A DNA stretch of 64,000 bases. Source: Planococcus citri (lineage: Eukaryota; Arthropoda; Insecta; Hemiptera; Pseudococcidae). The notes under the pieces are model-generated. The model was not told the origin of the DNA and did no database searches. It worked only from the letters and a program-made list of their open reading frames with translations. Made by a program: the position numbers and the translations under genes. Each line of letters opens with the position of its first letter. Position 1 is the first letter of the stretch. Location: the NCBI RefSeq assembly GCF_950023065.1, contig NC_088678.1:26526580-26590579 (forward strand), in the 5' to 3' direction. This document shows, piece by piece, positions 32,366-43,189 of this stretch.

Positions 32366-35300
32366 CTAGAATTGTATAATATTATCGAATTAGCGCAATG
32401 AGGGGAGCAGGTGACGATACCATATGCACACGAATAGATAAGATTTCTATTTGAATTCAATAAGACATATGTAAATGGCTGTATAAATTATTCATTATGT
32501 ATTTCAGAATAAACTCAATTTTGCGGCAATATCGGCTGCATAGAATCTTTTTATTAAGAGGGATTCAATAAATCTTTTATCCAAAATTGTTGGTGAAGGA
32601 AAACTTTGTGAAACTGTTCCAAAAAATGGCAGGTACTTTCAGAAGTGAAAAAATTTCCTGTACTAATCGAAATTCGCGTTGAACCCATTTTCAATGAAGA
32701 GAACGAAGTATAATTGTAGAACAAATGGAAAATTACAAAGGTTGATTAAGGAAATTGAAAAAAGCAAAACTGGCAATCGTGATTTTTCGTTAGTTAGGTA
32801 CTTAATTTTGGAGAAAAGGGCAGTTTTAAAATTAGAACTTTTTACAACTCAAAACTGAGAACTTCTTCATTCTGAACTACTTAGGTATTTCAAATTTTAA
32901 TATCTTTGGCGAAAAACGAACTTTTTGACAATTTTGGCAACAAATATAGAACTTTCTTGGCGAATTTTGGCTAAAAACAACAATTTTTTCGCATAAACAG
33001 AAAATCAGACTTTTGACTATTTAATTGGCAAAAAAATAACAAGGAAGTTCACAATTTTGGCAAGAAATTGCACTTTCTTCAGCAATTTTGGCAGGGGTTT
33101 TTCACATGAACGGAAATGGATTTTTTGACATAATTTTGAATATTTGGCAGAAACTAATAGGACTTTTGGTAGCAATTTGACAGAAATAAAACTTTTTGGC
33201 GAAAATATGGGATTTTTATGAAAATGGAAAATTGGTTGAGGAAACGAAAAAAAAAAAACTGATGATTTTGGCAGAAAATTTGACAGGCAGTTGTAAAATT
33301 AAAACTTTTCACAACTTTAAAAAAAAACTGAGAACTTCTTGAAAGTTCAGGCAAAAATCACGACCTTTCACGATAAGCTACACCTCAAATTTTTATATCT
33401 TTGGCAAAAAACGAGTTTTTTTTCAACAATTTTGGCAAAAAATGGAACTTTTTAGAGAAATGTTGGCGAAAAACATGATTTTTTGAAAAAACAGAAAATG
33501 GAATTTTTTGACAATTTTTGCAAAAAAATGGCAATTTTGGCAAAAGGAGAGTTTTTTTAAATAAAAAATTACAATTTTTAAAAATTCGACAAAAAGGCAA
33601 CTTTTTTATAATTTTGCCGAAACAAGAAACTTTTTGAACAATTTTTGCAGAAAAAGGGGACAAAATGGGGCCTCTTCAGCAATTTTGGCGAAAAACTGGA
33701 TTTTTTTATATGATCGAAAAACGGAGCTTTTTGAAAATTTCGGCAAAAAACTAAATGAGACTTTTCTAGGTAGCAATAATTTTGGTATAAATAAAACTTT
33801 TTTGCAAAAATTTAAAATTTTTACAGAATAGGAAACTGTTTGAAAAAATTGCAATTCAATTACAATACTTGCTCAAAAAAAAAGTTGGCCTTACATACAA
33901 AATGGCGGCCATTTTGATTGACAGGTCAGCCGAAATCGCAGATTTTGCGTTTCAACATAAGACTTGCACGAAATCATTCAAACCTTACAAAGGTAGATCG
34001 AAAGATCATGCAAAAATTTATCACCTGTCAAAATGTCAAGTGCTAAATTGCGTTTTTCGATTTTTGGTGAATTTTTGAAAATCCAATTTAGGCCAAAAAT
34101 GAGGGAAAAAATCAAAATGTTACCAAATTGACCAAGAAAGCTTAAATTTGGGATATACCCTATTTTCGACATGCCAAATCGATTGGAAACGGTTACAACC
34201 CGTTTTGAGCAGTTCTGGAGCCTCCAGCAGATTTTTGAAACTCGATATTCCCACAAAATTCCATCAAATTGGAGTTGTAAAGCTGAAATTTATTCTAAAA
34301 ACTAATTTCAATACGCTACGAAGTACTGCAGATGAATTTCAAGTCGTTTTGGAGCCTCCAGCGACTTTTTTGAAAATTACTGGAGCCTCCAGTAGATTTT
34401 TGAAACTTGAAATTTCCCCAAAATTTCATCAAACTGAGGTGGAGAGTTCAGATTTATTCTGAAAAATAATTTCAATACACTACGAAGTTGACTGCTGATG
34501 GATTTCAAGTCGTTTCGGAGCCTCCAGCGACTTTTTGAAAGGTTATATGGCCTTTTTTTGGATAATTGAAATTTCCTCAAAACCATTTGAAACCACCGTG
34601 TATACTGTATAGTCTGCGAAGTAAATTTCAGCTTGCCAACTCCATTTGATAAATTGATCTTGCGGGAATTTCAAGTTTCAAAAATCTACTGGAGGCTCCA
34701 GTAATTTTCAAAAAAGTTGCTGGAGGCTCTAAAATGACTTGAACCCACCTGAAGTCGTCTTCAGAGGGTGTTAAAATTGGAGTGTAGAGTAAATTTCAGC
34801 TTTCCATCAACATTTTGATGAAATTTAGTGAAAATTTAAAGTTTCAAAAATCTGCTGAAGGCTTCAGGAATTTTCAAAGAGTTCTGGAGGCTCCAAAACA
34901 ACTTGAAATTTCCCTGCGCAGTACTTCGTAGCGTATTAAAATTGGTTTTCAGAATAAATTTCAGCTTTACAACTCCAATTTGATGGAATTTTGTGGGAAT
35001 TTCGAGTTTCAAAAATCTGCTGGAGGCTCCAGAACTGCTCAAAACGGGTTGAAACCGTTTCCAATCGGTTTGGTACGTCGAAAATAGGGTATATCCCAAA
35101 TTTAAGCTTTCTTGGTCAATTTGGTGAAATTTTGATTTTTCCCTCATTTTTGGCCTAAATTGGATTTTCAAAAATTCACCAAAAATCGAAAAACGCACTT
35201 TAGTACTTGACATTTTGACAGGTGATAAATTTTTGCATGATCTTTCGATCTACCTTTGTAAGGTTTGAAAAATTTCGTGCAAGTCCTATGTTGAAACGCA

Positions 35301-36170
35301 AAATCTGCGATTTCGGCTGACCTGTCAATCAAAATGGCCGCCATTTTGTAAGGCCAATTTTTTTTGGGCAAGTTTGCTTTAAAATGTTCCTTAGGATGTC
35401 CCCTTTAAGAAAAAAGTTTTCCCGGAGGATCGGCGGGGGTGAGGGTTGCAATTACTCCTATTGTCATATGCCGTACTAATAGGTACCTGCCTAGGTATAC
35501 TCGTATGTAGTTGACAATTTCATAAAATTCCCTGATTTTGAAGTGAAAATTTTGAATTTCTCTGACATCACCACGACTTCTCCAGAAGAGTAAAATTCCC
35601 TGATTTTTTCCTGTTTTCTAGATTGTTCAGATAAGTAATAACGTTCAAAAAGATGTTTCAAGAAATTGTTACTACGTAATTTTAACTACCTGAATTCTAT
35701 CAACTTCATTATTTTTTTGACAATTTTTAGTAAGCATAAAGTTATATTTTCTTCATTCTCATTTTTTTTGTTTCCAAAAGACATTTCAAGTAGCTACTTA
35801 TTACCTATCTAATTTTTGCGAAATTTTATTCACAGATGATATGACGTTAATCTTTATTGTTACCTACTTAATGTTCTATAATTATTCACGCAGTGCCAGC
35901 ATAGTCAAAATTTCACGATTTTTTGGCCATTTGCAGTACCTAATCTCCTAATCATTATGCAAATGTAGTTTTTCTAATGCTCCGATGCAAAATGTAAAAT
36001 TTAACTTATGATGTACGTAATTATTTTCAGAATTATTTTTGTCAAGTCACGCTTAACTTTGGCGAAAGAGACAGAAACTCATTATTATTGATAGTTTGAT
36101 CGCGTCTACACAATTAAATAAGCATGGTCCAAAAAAACTTCAAATAATATTTAAGTACTCAAATACTCAC
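32366..36170 (-). other. First intron of gene L1 (inferred)
   Basis: Bounded by the GTGAGT donor at 36170 and the CTAG acceptor at 32366 on the minus strand. The same pair bounds the L2 intron. It contains T/A low-complexity repeat (about 32.64-33.86 kb), an F1 foldback copy (about 33.88-35.49 kb) and AT-rich sequence shared with 23.9-24.4 and 54.06-54.47 kb. Frames of 65-125 codons here belong to repeats. Confidence 0.55.
33880..35488. mobile_element. Foldback MITE, family F1 copy 2, left tip missing
   Basis: Long inverted arms start with 'aaatggcggccattttgatt' at about 33898, inverted at about 35330. The right end runs through a G-rich stretch to 'ttgtcatatgccg-TACTA' at 35488, which matches the right tip of the copy at 49513-51334. 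The matching left tip is absent, because the left arm begins abruptly in low-complexity sequence. 'Ctggaggctccag' occurs in both orientations. Same family as 1504-2970. Confidence 0.68.
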
Positions 36171-36490
36171 CAGTCCCCAATTATTCAACACTCAGAAATG
36201 CTTTAAATCGTTCACGATATTTCACTTGAAAAATGTTGTTAATATTAAATGATCATTAGTTCATTACGTTTGTACCTCTATCTACGCAAGTAAAAATGGC
36301 AAAAAAATATTTAATTCAAAAACACCACTATCTCATACAAAAGTCAAAATACAGAAAGAACGAACACGTGATTCGCGGTGAGCCTGACTACGTTAAAATG
36401 CATCTAACAAAAAGGCCACCCTTTAATTAAAAATGAAGACGAAAAGACGAGACGTAGAAATACGCACGCAGAGCTGGTTCAGGTAATAAT
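36171..36490 (-). other. Non-coding first exon of gene L1 (inferred)
   Basis: Minus-strand exon ending ...GGGGACTG|GTGAGT. It matches the first exons at 24402-24690, 42650-42911 and 53800-54053, through 'tcgttcacgatatttcactt' and 'gaacacgtgattcgc'. It contains no long frame. The 5' limit is uncertain; conserved promoter-like sequence with 'gggtgcgggcgaaagggaaa' lies at about 36600-36660. Confidence 0.55.
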
Positions 36491-36894
36491 ATTGTTCCCT
36501 AAAATCAAAGCTTGATAATCACTACATCTATCTTCACCAATAGAGTAGTAGATACCTCTGTCTCCGGACTGGAAGGGGATGACAAATATGTACTTGTGCA
36601 AAAACGGTTTAGAGGGTGCGGGCGAAAGGGAAAGATGTAAAGAAGTGGTAGGCGCGTTGGACCGTGAACGATTTGAAAATTAGAAAAAAGAATGCTTTCA
36701 AGGTTTTGGAGTTTGTGAATAGAACGTAAAAAGTGTTGAAATAAAAAAAAGATTTTAAAATTAAAACCTAAAAACCTATTCTGCTCTCAGAGTACTCACT
36801 CTTTTGAGTATTCCATTTAGGTACGTACTTCTACTCACATGCTTCTATTCTTACTCTGTTCTTTCATACCACCAACTCCTCAACTTTTTTTTTT

Positions 36895-38643
36895 AGTGTG
36901 CGTAGCACACTATTGGTTTCGCTTTGAGAAATGAAATTTTATTGGAACTGAATGTTCTCTTAAGCTATCCAACCGTTTTTTGTACCTATTGGACACCATT
37001 TGAGAATCATTAAGGCGGAGGGAATAGATTAATTTTCATTCAATTCGGGTGGGTAATTGCTGAGTAATTGCAATTTTAGTTCATTATTTTAATGCATTAA
37101 ATCCTAAAAAAGGGAAAAGGGGACTTGTAGAACACCTGCCGCTCATTGTACCCTGCTATACCCCCAGTCTATTCCATCACCAGCTGTGTTTCATTGTACC
37201 CTGTTACACCCCCAGTCTGTTAGCTGTAAATTCCAAGTGGGCGTGGTTTGGTGGGGCGTTTTACCAAACAAATATATTATTTTAATGCCCGAACCCTCGT
37301 AGCAAAGTTGTGGCTGAGTGGATAGGGCATGTAGGTAGGAATAGGAAATTTAGGGACCCAGGTTCGAATCCCCGTGAGGTAAGTAGGTAGGTGACAGATT
37401 TTTCGTAGGAAAATTAGATAGGTGAATGCTTTGGAGTTACTATGTATAGTACATGGTAATGGGGCAAAAATAATGCTGAAACTGAGTTATGAATTATGAT
37501 ATCATTTGCTTTAAAAATTCATTTCATTAATTTTTTGTCTACCTATAACCATAAGTATAAAGTAAGAATTACTTGACATGAATAATTTTTAACTTTTTAC
37601 TTATAATTTAAAAATTACTTCAAAATGAGAAATTAAACTAATTTTTGTACAATTGAAACATGTAATTTTTATTATCATGATTTAGTAAAAATTATTAAAA
37701 CAAAATGATTTTTACTATTGGTACCTATAGCAAAATTTATTAAAATGATAAGTTTTACTATACGATTACAGTAAAAATTATTGAATGGGATCTGGTACTT
37801 AATTGTGAGTATTTAGTTAAATTTTTTTGTAAAAATTACCCATATTTTTTTCATGTAATTTAGAGGCAATGCAAATTCTTAACATATTTTATAAGATTTA
37901 ATTCTTAATTTAGAATAAAAAGCAAGTTCTGAAAATTGGTTTGAAAATTTATAAATTTGAAGACAATGGAAATTCTAAAAAAAATAATATGAAAATTTGT
38001 ATTTAGAGACGCTGAGAATTCCAAAAATTGATTAAAAGTTCTGTAAGTTGCAGATAATGTGAACTTGAAAATTATATGAAATAAGTATTGTAATATTTAT
38101 GAAGAAGATGAGAATTCTGAAAAATTGGAGGCAATGTGAATTCCAAAAATTGAGTAAACGTTTTACAATTTGTGGACAATATGAACTTGAAAATTGAATT
38201 TGAAATTTTTTAATTTAAAGACAATAAGAATTCTGAAAAATTATTCAAAATTTGACTATTTAGAAGCAATGTGAATTCTAAAAATTGATTGCAAATTTCC
38301 TAACTCAGCAGCAATGCAAAATTCTGAAAATTTATTGAAAACTTTATGAAATTGTAGCGATGGGGAATTCGGGAAATCGATTTGAAATTTTGTAAATTTT
38401 AAAACAATGCAAACTATGAAAAACAACTAGAAATTTCTTAATTTAGAAGCAATACAAGCTTATAAATTATTCTGAAATACCTATTGTAATTTGGAAAATA
38501 TGAAAACACTGAAAAACAATTATTATTTTGAAGCAGTGAGAGTTTCAAAAATTCTCATCACTGTGACATGGTTGATTCACTTATGCACTACCTAGATGTA
38601 ATAACGGTTATAGCTGTAGAAAAGGCAGCTAGCTACGCACACT
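36895..38643. mobile_element. 1.75 kb insertion with AGTGTGCGTAGC inverted ends
   Basis: AGTGTGCGTAGC at 36895-36906 returns inverted as GCTACGCACACT near 38632-38643. Comparison with the paralogous sequence beside gene D (52450-52500) shows that this block is extra here. There, 'cacctc' runs through a T-tract straight into 'ccaaaaaatgg'; here the T-tract is split around the insert. The insert carries a tRNA-like promoter (37311-37371) and AT-rich sequence. It has no coding frame. The exact right limit may extend to about 38665. Confidence 0.55.
37305..37378 (+). tRNA. tRNA-like / SINE-head sequence (probably not functional)
   Basis: TGGCTGAGTGG (37311-37321) matches a polymerase III A box. 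GGTTCGAATCC (37361-37371) matches the B box, 40 bases further on. The T loop TTCGAAT is intact. A clean acceptor stem and anticodon arm could not be drawn, and the element lies in a mobile insertion. A tRNA pseudogene or SINE head of Leu/Ser type is therefore more likely than a working tRNA. Confidence 0.45.
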
Positions 38644-39111
38644 TTGCAGCTAAGCTTTGCTTAGCTGTCTAGTTTTTTTTTCTAATTCCAAAAAATGGAG
38701 AATTTGTTAGTTTTTATTGAAAAATTTGGAATCATCCATTACAACCGATTATTAGATGAAGAACTTGAAAAGTGAATGAAACGGAATTAGGATTAGGAAG
38801 CAGCGGTTGAGTTGTGTAAACTGTAAATTAATAATTCAAGTTCAAATCAAAGTTAATTTTTGTATTTTACATACTTTTGTAATAAAATGCATAAATAAAA
38901 GTATAAGTACCTACTTAATTATCACATTCACAATCATCATATTTATTTTACTTGACACCCAACTCAACAGTTAACGCAAAGGGAAAAAAATCACTTCAAA
39001 AGATTTACAAGTGAGCTTAAGTAATATATTCACCGGCAGAAACATTACAATGGATAGGTACATATTAATAAAAAATTACGCATTTGTAATCGTTATTCGA
39101 CATTACAATAC

Positions 39112-42100
39112 CTATTCCATATCCGATTCTACTTCCGATGATGATGTTGTATCGTCGCCATCGTCTTGAGTATTCTCCCAACTGAAATTGAAAACAATGA
39201 TTATATGGTATTTAGGTTGACCCTAAATAAAACAAAAAAAAAAGTCGTAGCAGTCTGCCGCTACGTAAGGGCCAAATTTTTGTGCCAGAAACATTGAGGG
39301 CTCTTGAACTACTCGCACCCTCGCTTCGCTCATGTGCTTCGTCTGTCTTTGGGGGAATTGTCCACCCTGCACCCCCTTGGGCTTCACCCAACTCTCTCCT
39401 TCCGCTGTCTCCTTCTTATATTTTCGGGGGGGACTCAGCTCCGTCCCCCCTGAACCCCCCTCGGCCTTTGCCCAACTCTCTTCTTCCTCTTGCAAAAAGT
39501 ATGGTAACAAACCTGTCTTGACCCTGAAACACGGCGAATGGGGTTGGAAGGTTGAAACCGGCAAAAGGGTCTTCGGGTACATCCTTTCATTGTACTGTGA
39601 AAATTTGAACCCTCTAGGTTAGAGCCCTGCGCCGCCGCGCCGCGCCGCCGCCGCCACCGATTTTTCAAACATTTTTCAAGCCGCCGCCGCCGTTTCAAAA
39701 ATTACTTCAGCCGCCGCAGCCGCCGCCGAGTAATCTGCTCGGCTGAGCCGGCTCAACTCACTCAATCAGCAAATTTCAGGAGGATTTTTCGAATATTTTG
39801 ACTTTTTCAAAAACAAAAATCAAAACTTTTCGTCATTAAAAACAGCCAATCTTTTCAGCTCGGAAAAAATTGGTATTTTCATTTGAGAAGTTGAATTTGA
39901 TTTTGCTTTCCAATTTTTATTTTGGGGTAATTTTAAAATTTACGAAAAATTACCCCAAAATTTCAACTTTGTAGCCGGCTGAGCCGCCGCCGAGCAAAAT
40001 TTTGGCAGCCGCCAAGACCTTCGGCTGGAATCGGCTCCGCTGCCAGCCACAGTGCTGCGCGTACTGTAGCCGCCGCCGATCATTTCGCTGTCGGCGCAGG
40101 GCTCTACTCTAGGTCAATTTGGAGGTGCTGTAGGCTTTCCTAAACGTCGAAAAACACATTTGACCCTGGAAAGGGGTCAAATAGGGTTAGAAGGTTGAAA
40201 CATGCAAAAGGCACTTCGGGTACACCCTCCCATTGTACTGTGAAAATTTGGATCCTCTAGGTCATTTTGGATGGGCTACAGGCTGTCTGAAAAATTGAAA
40301 AACATGTAAAATAGACCAAAAATCCACTTTTTTGACCCTGGATAGAGGTCAAATCGGGTTGGAAGGTTGAAACCTACAAAAGGCACTTCGGATACATCCT
40401 CCCAATATACTGTGAAAATTTGGACCCTCTAGGTCAATTTGGAGGGGCTACAGGCTGTCTGAAAAATTGAAAAACACGTTAAATTAAATATTTTAAAAAT
40501 CCACTTTTTTGACCCTGGAAAGAGGTCAAATAAGGTTGGAAAGTTGAAATCTGAAATTATCACTCATGGGGCACCCTCCCATTGTATGCTGAGAATTTGG
40601 ATCTTCTAGATCAATTTTAGGGGTGAAGGGGTCAAAAACTGGGATCAAATGTGGTTTTCCCACCTTAATTGGGGTGGGGATGATCTAGGAAGTTGAAATT
40701 TGGATATGTTGATCACAATGAGGGTACTGGCCAATGCTATGATTTTGGATCCTTTTCATCTATTTGGGGTCATATTATGCCCCTCCAAAAAAATGACCTT
40801 TCTGTAAAAATGAGGTTGGAAGGTTGAAACATGCAAAAGGCACTTCGGGTACATCCTCTCATTGTACTGTGAGAATTTGGACCCTTTAGGTCAATTTGGA
40901 GGGGCTGTAGGCCGTCTGAAAAATTGAAAAACATGTAAAATAGACCAAAAATCCACTTTTTGACCCTGGAGAGAGGTCAAATTAGGTTGGAAAGTTGAAA
41001 CCTGCAATTATCACTCATGGGGCACCTACCCATTGTATGCTGAGAATTTGGACCTTCTAGATCAATTTTAGTGGTAAGGGGGTCAAAAATTGGGGTCAAA
41101 TGTGGTTTTCCACCTTAAATGGGGTGGGAATGACCTAGGAAGCTGAAATTTGGATATGTTGATCACAAGGGGAGTACTGACCAATGGTATGATTTTGGAC
41201 CCTTTTCATCAATTTGGGGTCATATTATGCCCCTCCAAAAAAATTACCTTTTTGTAATTTTCAACTTTGACCCTTAAAACTGCGGGGATCAATTCTAGGT
41301 CCTAAAAGAACCCCATTCCTTAAGTTTGAGTTGATTTGATCAATTAGAGCAGATTCCAGGTCATAAAATGTAAAAATGACTAAATATATGAATACACATA
41401 GTCACATAACTAGTACCTTGTGGTGCCCGGGTCTTTAATGGTAATTGTGGTGCCCGCTTACATAGAGGATCACATATATGTATGATAAAGGTGTTTTGGT
41501 GCAATTTGGATTTTTCATCATACGTAGTTAGTCATAGTGGTGCCCGATATATAAACTTGGTACTTGTGGTGGCCACCTCAAATTTTTTATTCACGTTAGA
41601 GTGCATTTCACTCGATTCTGCATCGTTTTATATAAAAAGACCTTGTGGTGCCCGATTTGGGCACCACAAGCCCAAAACCGGGCACCACAATGACTACGTA
41701 TACTTAAAACGGGCACCACAATGACTAAGTTTAAATATTTATATAAATATATAAAATCTGACACACTGGGAATCGTCTAGTTTGAGCTCAAAACGTCGAG
41801 AACTATCAAAATTTTTGACCCCCGACCTTTTTATCCAAAGTTGGGCCTACCACAATAGCCATCATTTTTTTTTACAAAATTTTGGCTAATAATGAAAAAT
41901 AAGTCTTACATTTTTCGTAATAAGGAGTGCAACTTCCTCATGTCATCACGTAATCTCTTCGCATCTTTCTTGACACGAGATTGCTCTAGATTTAAAGATG
42001 GAAGTTTTCGGAAATGGTATCCCTCCACGGCAGCATGATACAGATTGTTGTCGGAATGCGCGATACGCTGAAATAAAATCCATAGGTTGATATAGGTAAC

Positions 42101-42382
42101 TGAATATTTACAAATAAAATTATGAAGTATAAAATACTCATAGGTAGTTCTTACGTTTAAGGTAATGTGGTTGTCTTGAGTAATCATCGATTCAAATTCG
42201 AACGGTGTATCCAGGCCAAAGGATCTCCGTTCAAATGTATTGTCATCAACCTGGATGAAGCCCATTATCTTTAAATACCAGTGGAAGATTCTGCGCGAAA
42301 TGTCTCTCCGTGACAACTTACTCTTCTCATTTTCTCGTTGCAAACTACGTAACAGTTCCATAACATCAATTTCGTCGGCCAT
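39112..42382 (-). CDS. Family S gene C (unrecognised small protein, 151 aa)
   Basis: Exons 42382-42155, 42067-41910 and 39181-39112 on the minus strand. The upstream Met used by gene D is ATA here, so the start is the internal 'MADEIDVMELLRSLQRENEK'. Exon 2 gives 'PSLNLEQSRVKKDAKRLRDD' (likely coiled coil). Exon 3 gives 'WENTQDDGDDTTSSSEVESD' and then 'ME', an acidic tail with casein-kinase-like Ser sites. Intron 1 is 87 bases, in frame and stop-free. Intron 2 is enlarged to 2.73 kb by an insertion, compared with about 75 bases in gene D. An unspliced product would still give 158 residues. Head to head with L2. Confidence 0.72.
39515..41270. repeat. Tandem/higher-order repeat: 172-177 base and about 451 base periods
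   Basis: Units contain 'gaccctgga', 'ggtcaaat', 'ggttggaaggttgaaac', 'gcaaaaggcacttcgggta' and 'ctctaggtcaatttggag'. 'Gaccctgga' starts at 40162, 40334 (last base t) and 40511, a 172-177 base period. It recurs at 40962, 451 bases on, together with a longer composite unit ('ttatcactcatggggcacc', 'ggggtggg-atgacctagga'). Non-coding. Confidence 0.75.
39620..40106. mobile_element. GC-rich hAT-type MITE with perfect 8-base target duplication
   Basis: Tips TAGAGCCCTGCGCCG and CGGCGCAGGGCTCTA are perfect 15-base inverted repeats. CTCTAGGT flanks both sides (39612-39619 and 40107-40114). The empty site 'ccctctaggtcaatttgga' is present in neighbouring tandem units. The 487-base interior is rich in GCCGCC at both ends. 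The frames at 39223-39698 that cross it are artefacts. An 8-base duplication identifies the hAT superfamily. Confidence 0.92.
41418..41722. repeat. Array of GTGGTGCCCG motifs, direct then inverted
   Basis: TGTGGTGCCCG or close variants occur near 41420, 41448, 41538, 41568 and 41645. Inverted CGGGCACCACAA copies occur near 41657, 41679 and 41709. Copies 41645 and 41657 form a near-perfect palindrome. Such dispersed subterminal motifs flanking a unique core are typical of transposase-binding sites in non-autonomous elements. The frame at 41482-41724 is an artefact of the motif. Confidence 0.7.
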
Positions 42383-42649
42383 TACCGTGTCACAATCAGA
42401 TTCTATTTTCGCAACAAAAAAATCAACGCACTTAAGAGCTTTGACTACCTATATTACAAAATACATGGACTATGTTACGCCGATGAAACCGAATTAATAA
42501 ATAAAGGTACACCAACGATGGAGCATCAGACAGTTTCATTTCAGAGAAGTGCGTAAGCAATCTAAGGAAACTGGGAAAGGGACCACCGGTACCTCCCCAG
42601 AATCAACCTTATTCGTCCTCCCCTGGAAAAAAGGTTCCACTTGGTCGTT
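42383..42649. promoter_or_regulatory. Putative bidirectional promoter between gene C and gene L2
   Basis: About 270 bases separate the gene C start codon (minus strand) from the conserved L2 first-exon block (plus strand). The same spacing and order exist between gene D and the orphan first exon at 53.8-54.05 kb. No TATA box stands out. The call rests on head-to-head arrangement only. Confidence 0.35.
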
Positions 42650-42911
42650 TACAAGTAGGTACCTGAACCAGTTTTACGTGCCTTTTTCTACGTCCTGTCA
42701 TCATTTCGCTAACTCTTGTGGTCTTTTTGTTAGATTTCAACGTGGTCTGGTTTATTACGTAAAATGTATTTGAGAAAGTGATGTTTGAACTGTTTTTCGT
42801 CATTTTTACGTACTTAAGTACATTTGCAATGTCCATTCCTTAACAATATAATATTCAAGTGAAATATCGTGAACGATTTGAAGTGCCTATTCCTGACTGT
42901 TGAATAATTGG
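42650..42911 (+). other. Non-coding first exon of gene L2 (inferred)
   Basis: Plus-strand block ending 'ctgttgaataattg' then GTGAGT at 42912. It matches the other three first-exon copies: 'aagtgaaatatcgtgaacga', 'cttgtggtctttttgtt' and 'tttattacgtaaaatg'. No long frame. The next family acceptor on this strand is CTAG at 47448, just before the L2 start codon. The 5' limit is uncertain. Confidence 0.55.
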
Positions 42912-43189
42912 TGAGTTGTATAAATTATATTATTCAAAGTTTTTCTTATTAAAAAAAAATCGACGTTCTGTCAGAATTGCCAAAAAGTATGTTTTATGCC
43001 AAAATAGTTGAAAAAAATCTGTTTTTTTGTCAAAATTGTCAGAAAGTTACATTTTTGGCAAAATTATCGAGAGTACTACGCTTTGTGTTTTTTTGCCAAA
43101 ATTCTATAAGTTACGCCAAAACTGAATACATATGTACCTAATACTCGTATGTACGTTACAAGTATTTGGTCATATTTCCAAACTACCTG

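Larger units (their letters stand above)
39241..41885. mobile_element. 2.6 kb insertion in intron 2 of gene C
   Basis: Gene D's intron 2 reads 'gaaacaaaaaataatgaaaa'. In gene C the same sequence is split after 'aaacaaaaaaa' (about 39240) and resumes at 'aatgaaaaataagtcttaca' (about 41890). The inserted DNA holds a tandem-repeat block, a nested hAT MITE and a block of GTGGTGCCCG motifs. No transposase frame and no clear terminal inverted repeats, so it may be several insertions. Confidence 0.6.

Noticed and set aside
33385..35371. Frames of 65-125 codons between 33.4 and 35.4 kb
   Set aside because: They fall in low-complexity repeat and F1 foldback arms, and the same peptides recur in mirrored form at 1.5-2.7 and 49.8-51.0 kb.
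39223..39698. Pro-rich frames of 79-119 codons on both strands near 39.2-39.7 kb
   Set aside because: They cross the tandem repeat and the hAT MITE boundary, and frames are open on both strands because of GC-rich composition.
41482..41724. 80-codon frame near 41.5 kb
   Set aside because: It spans the GTGGTGCCCG motif array with no coding signature.
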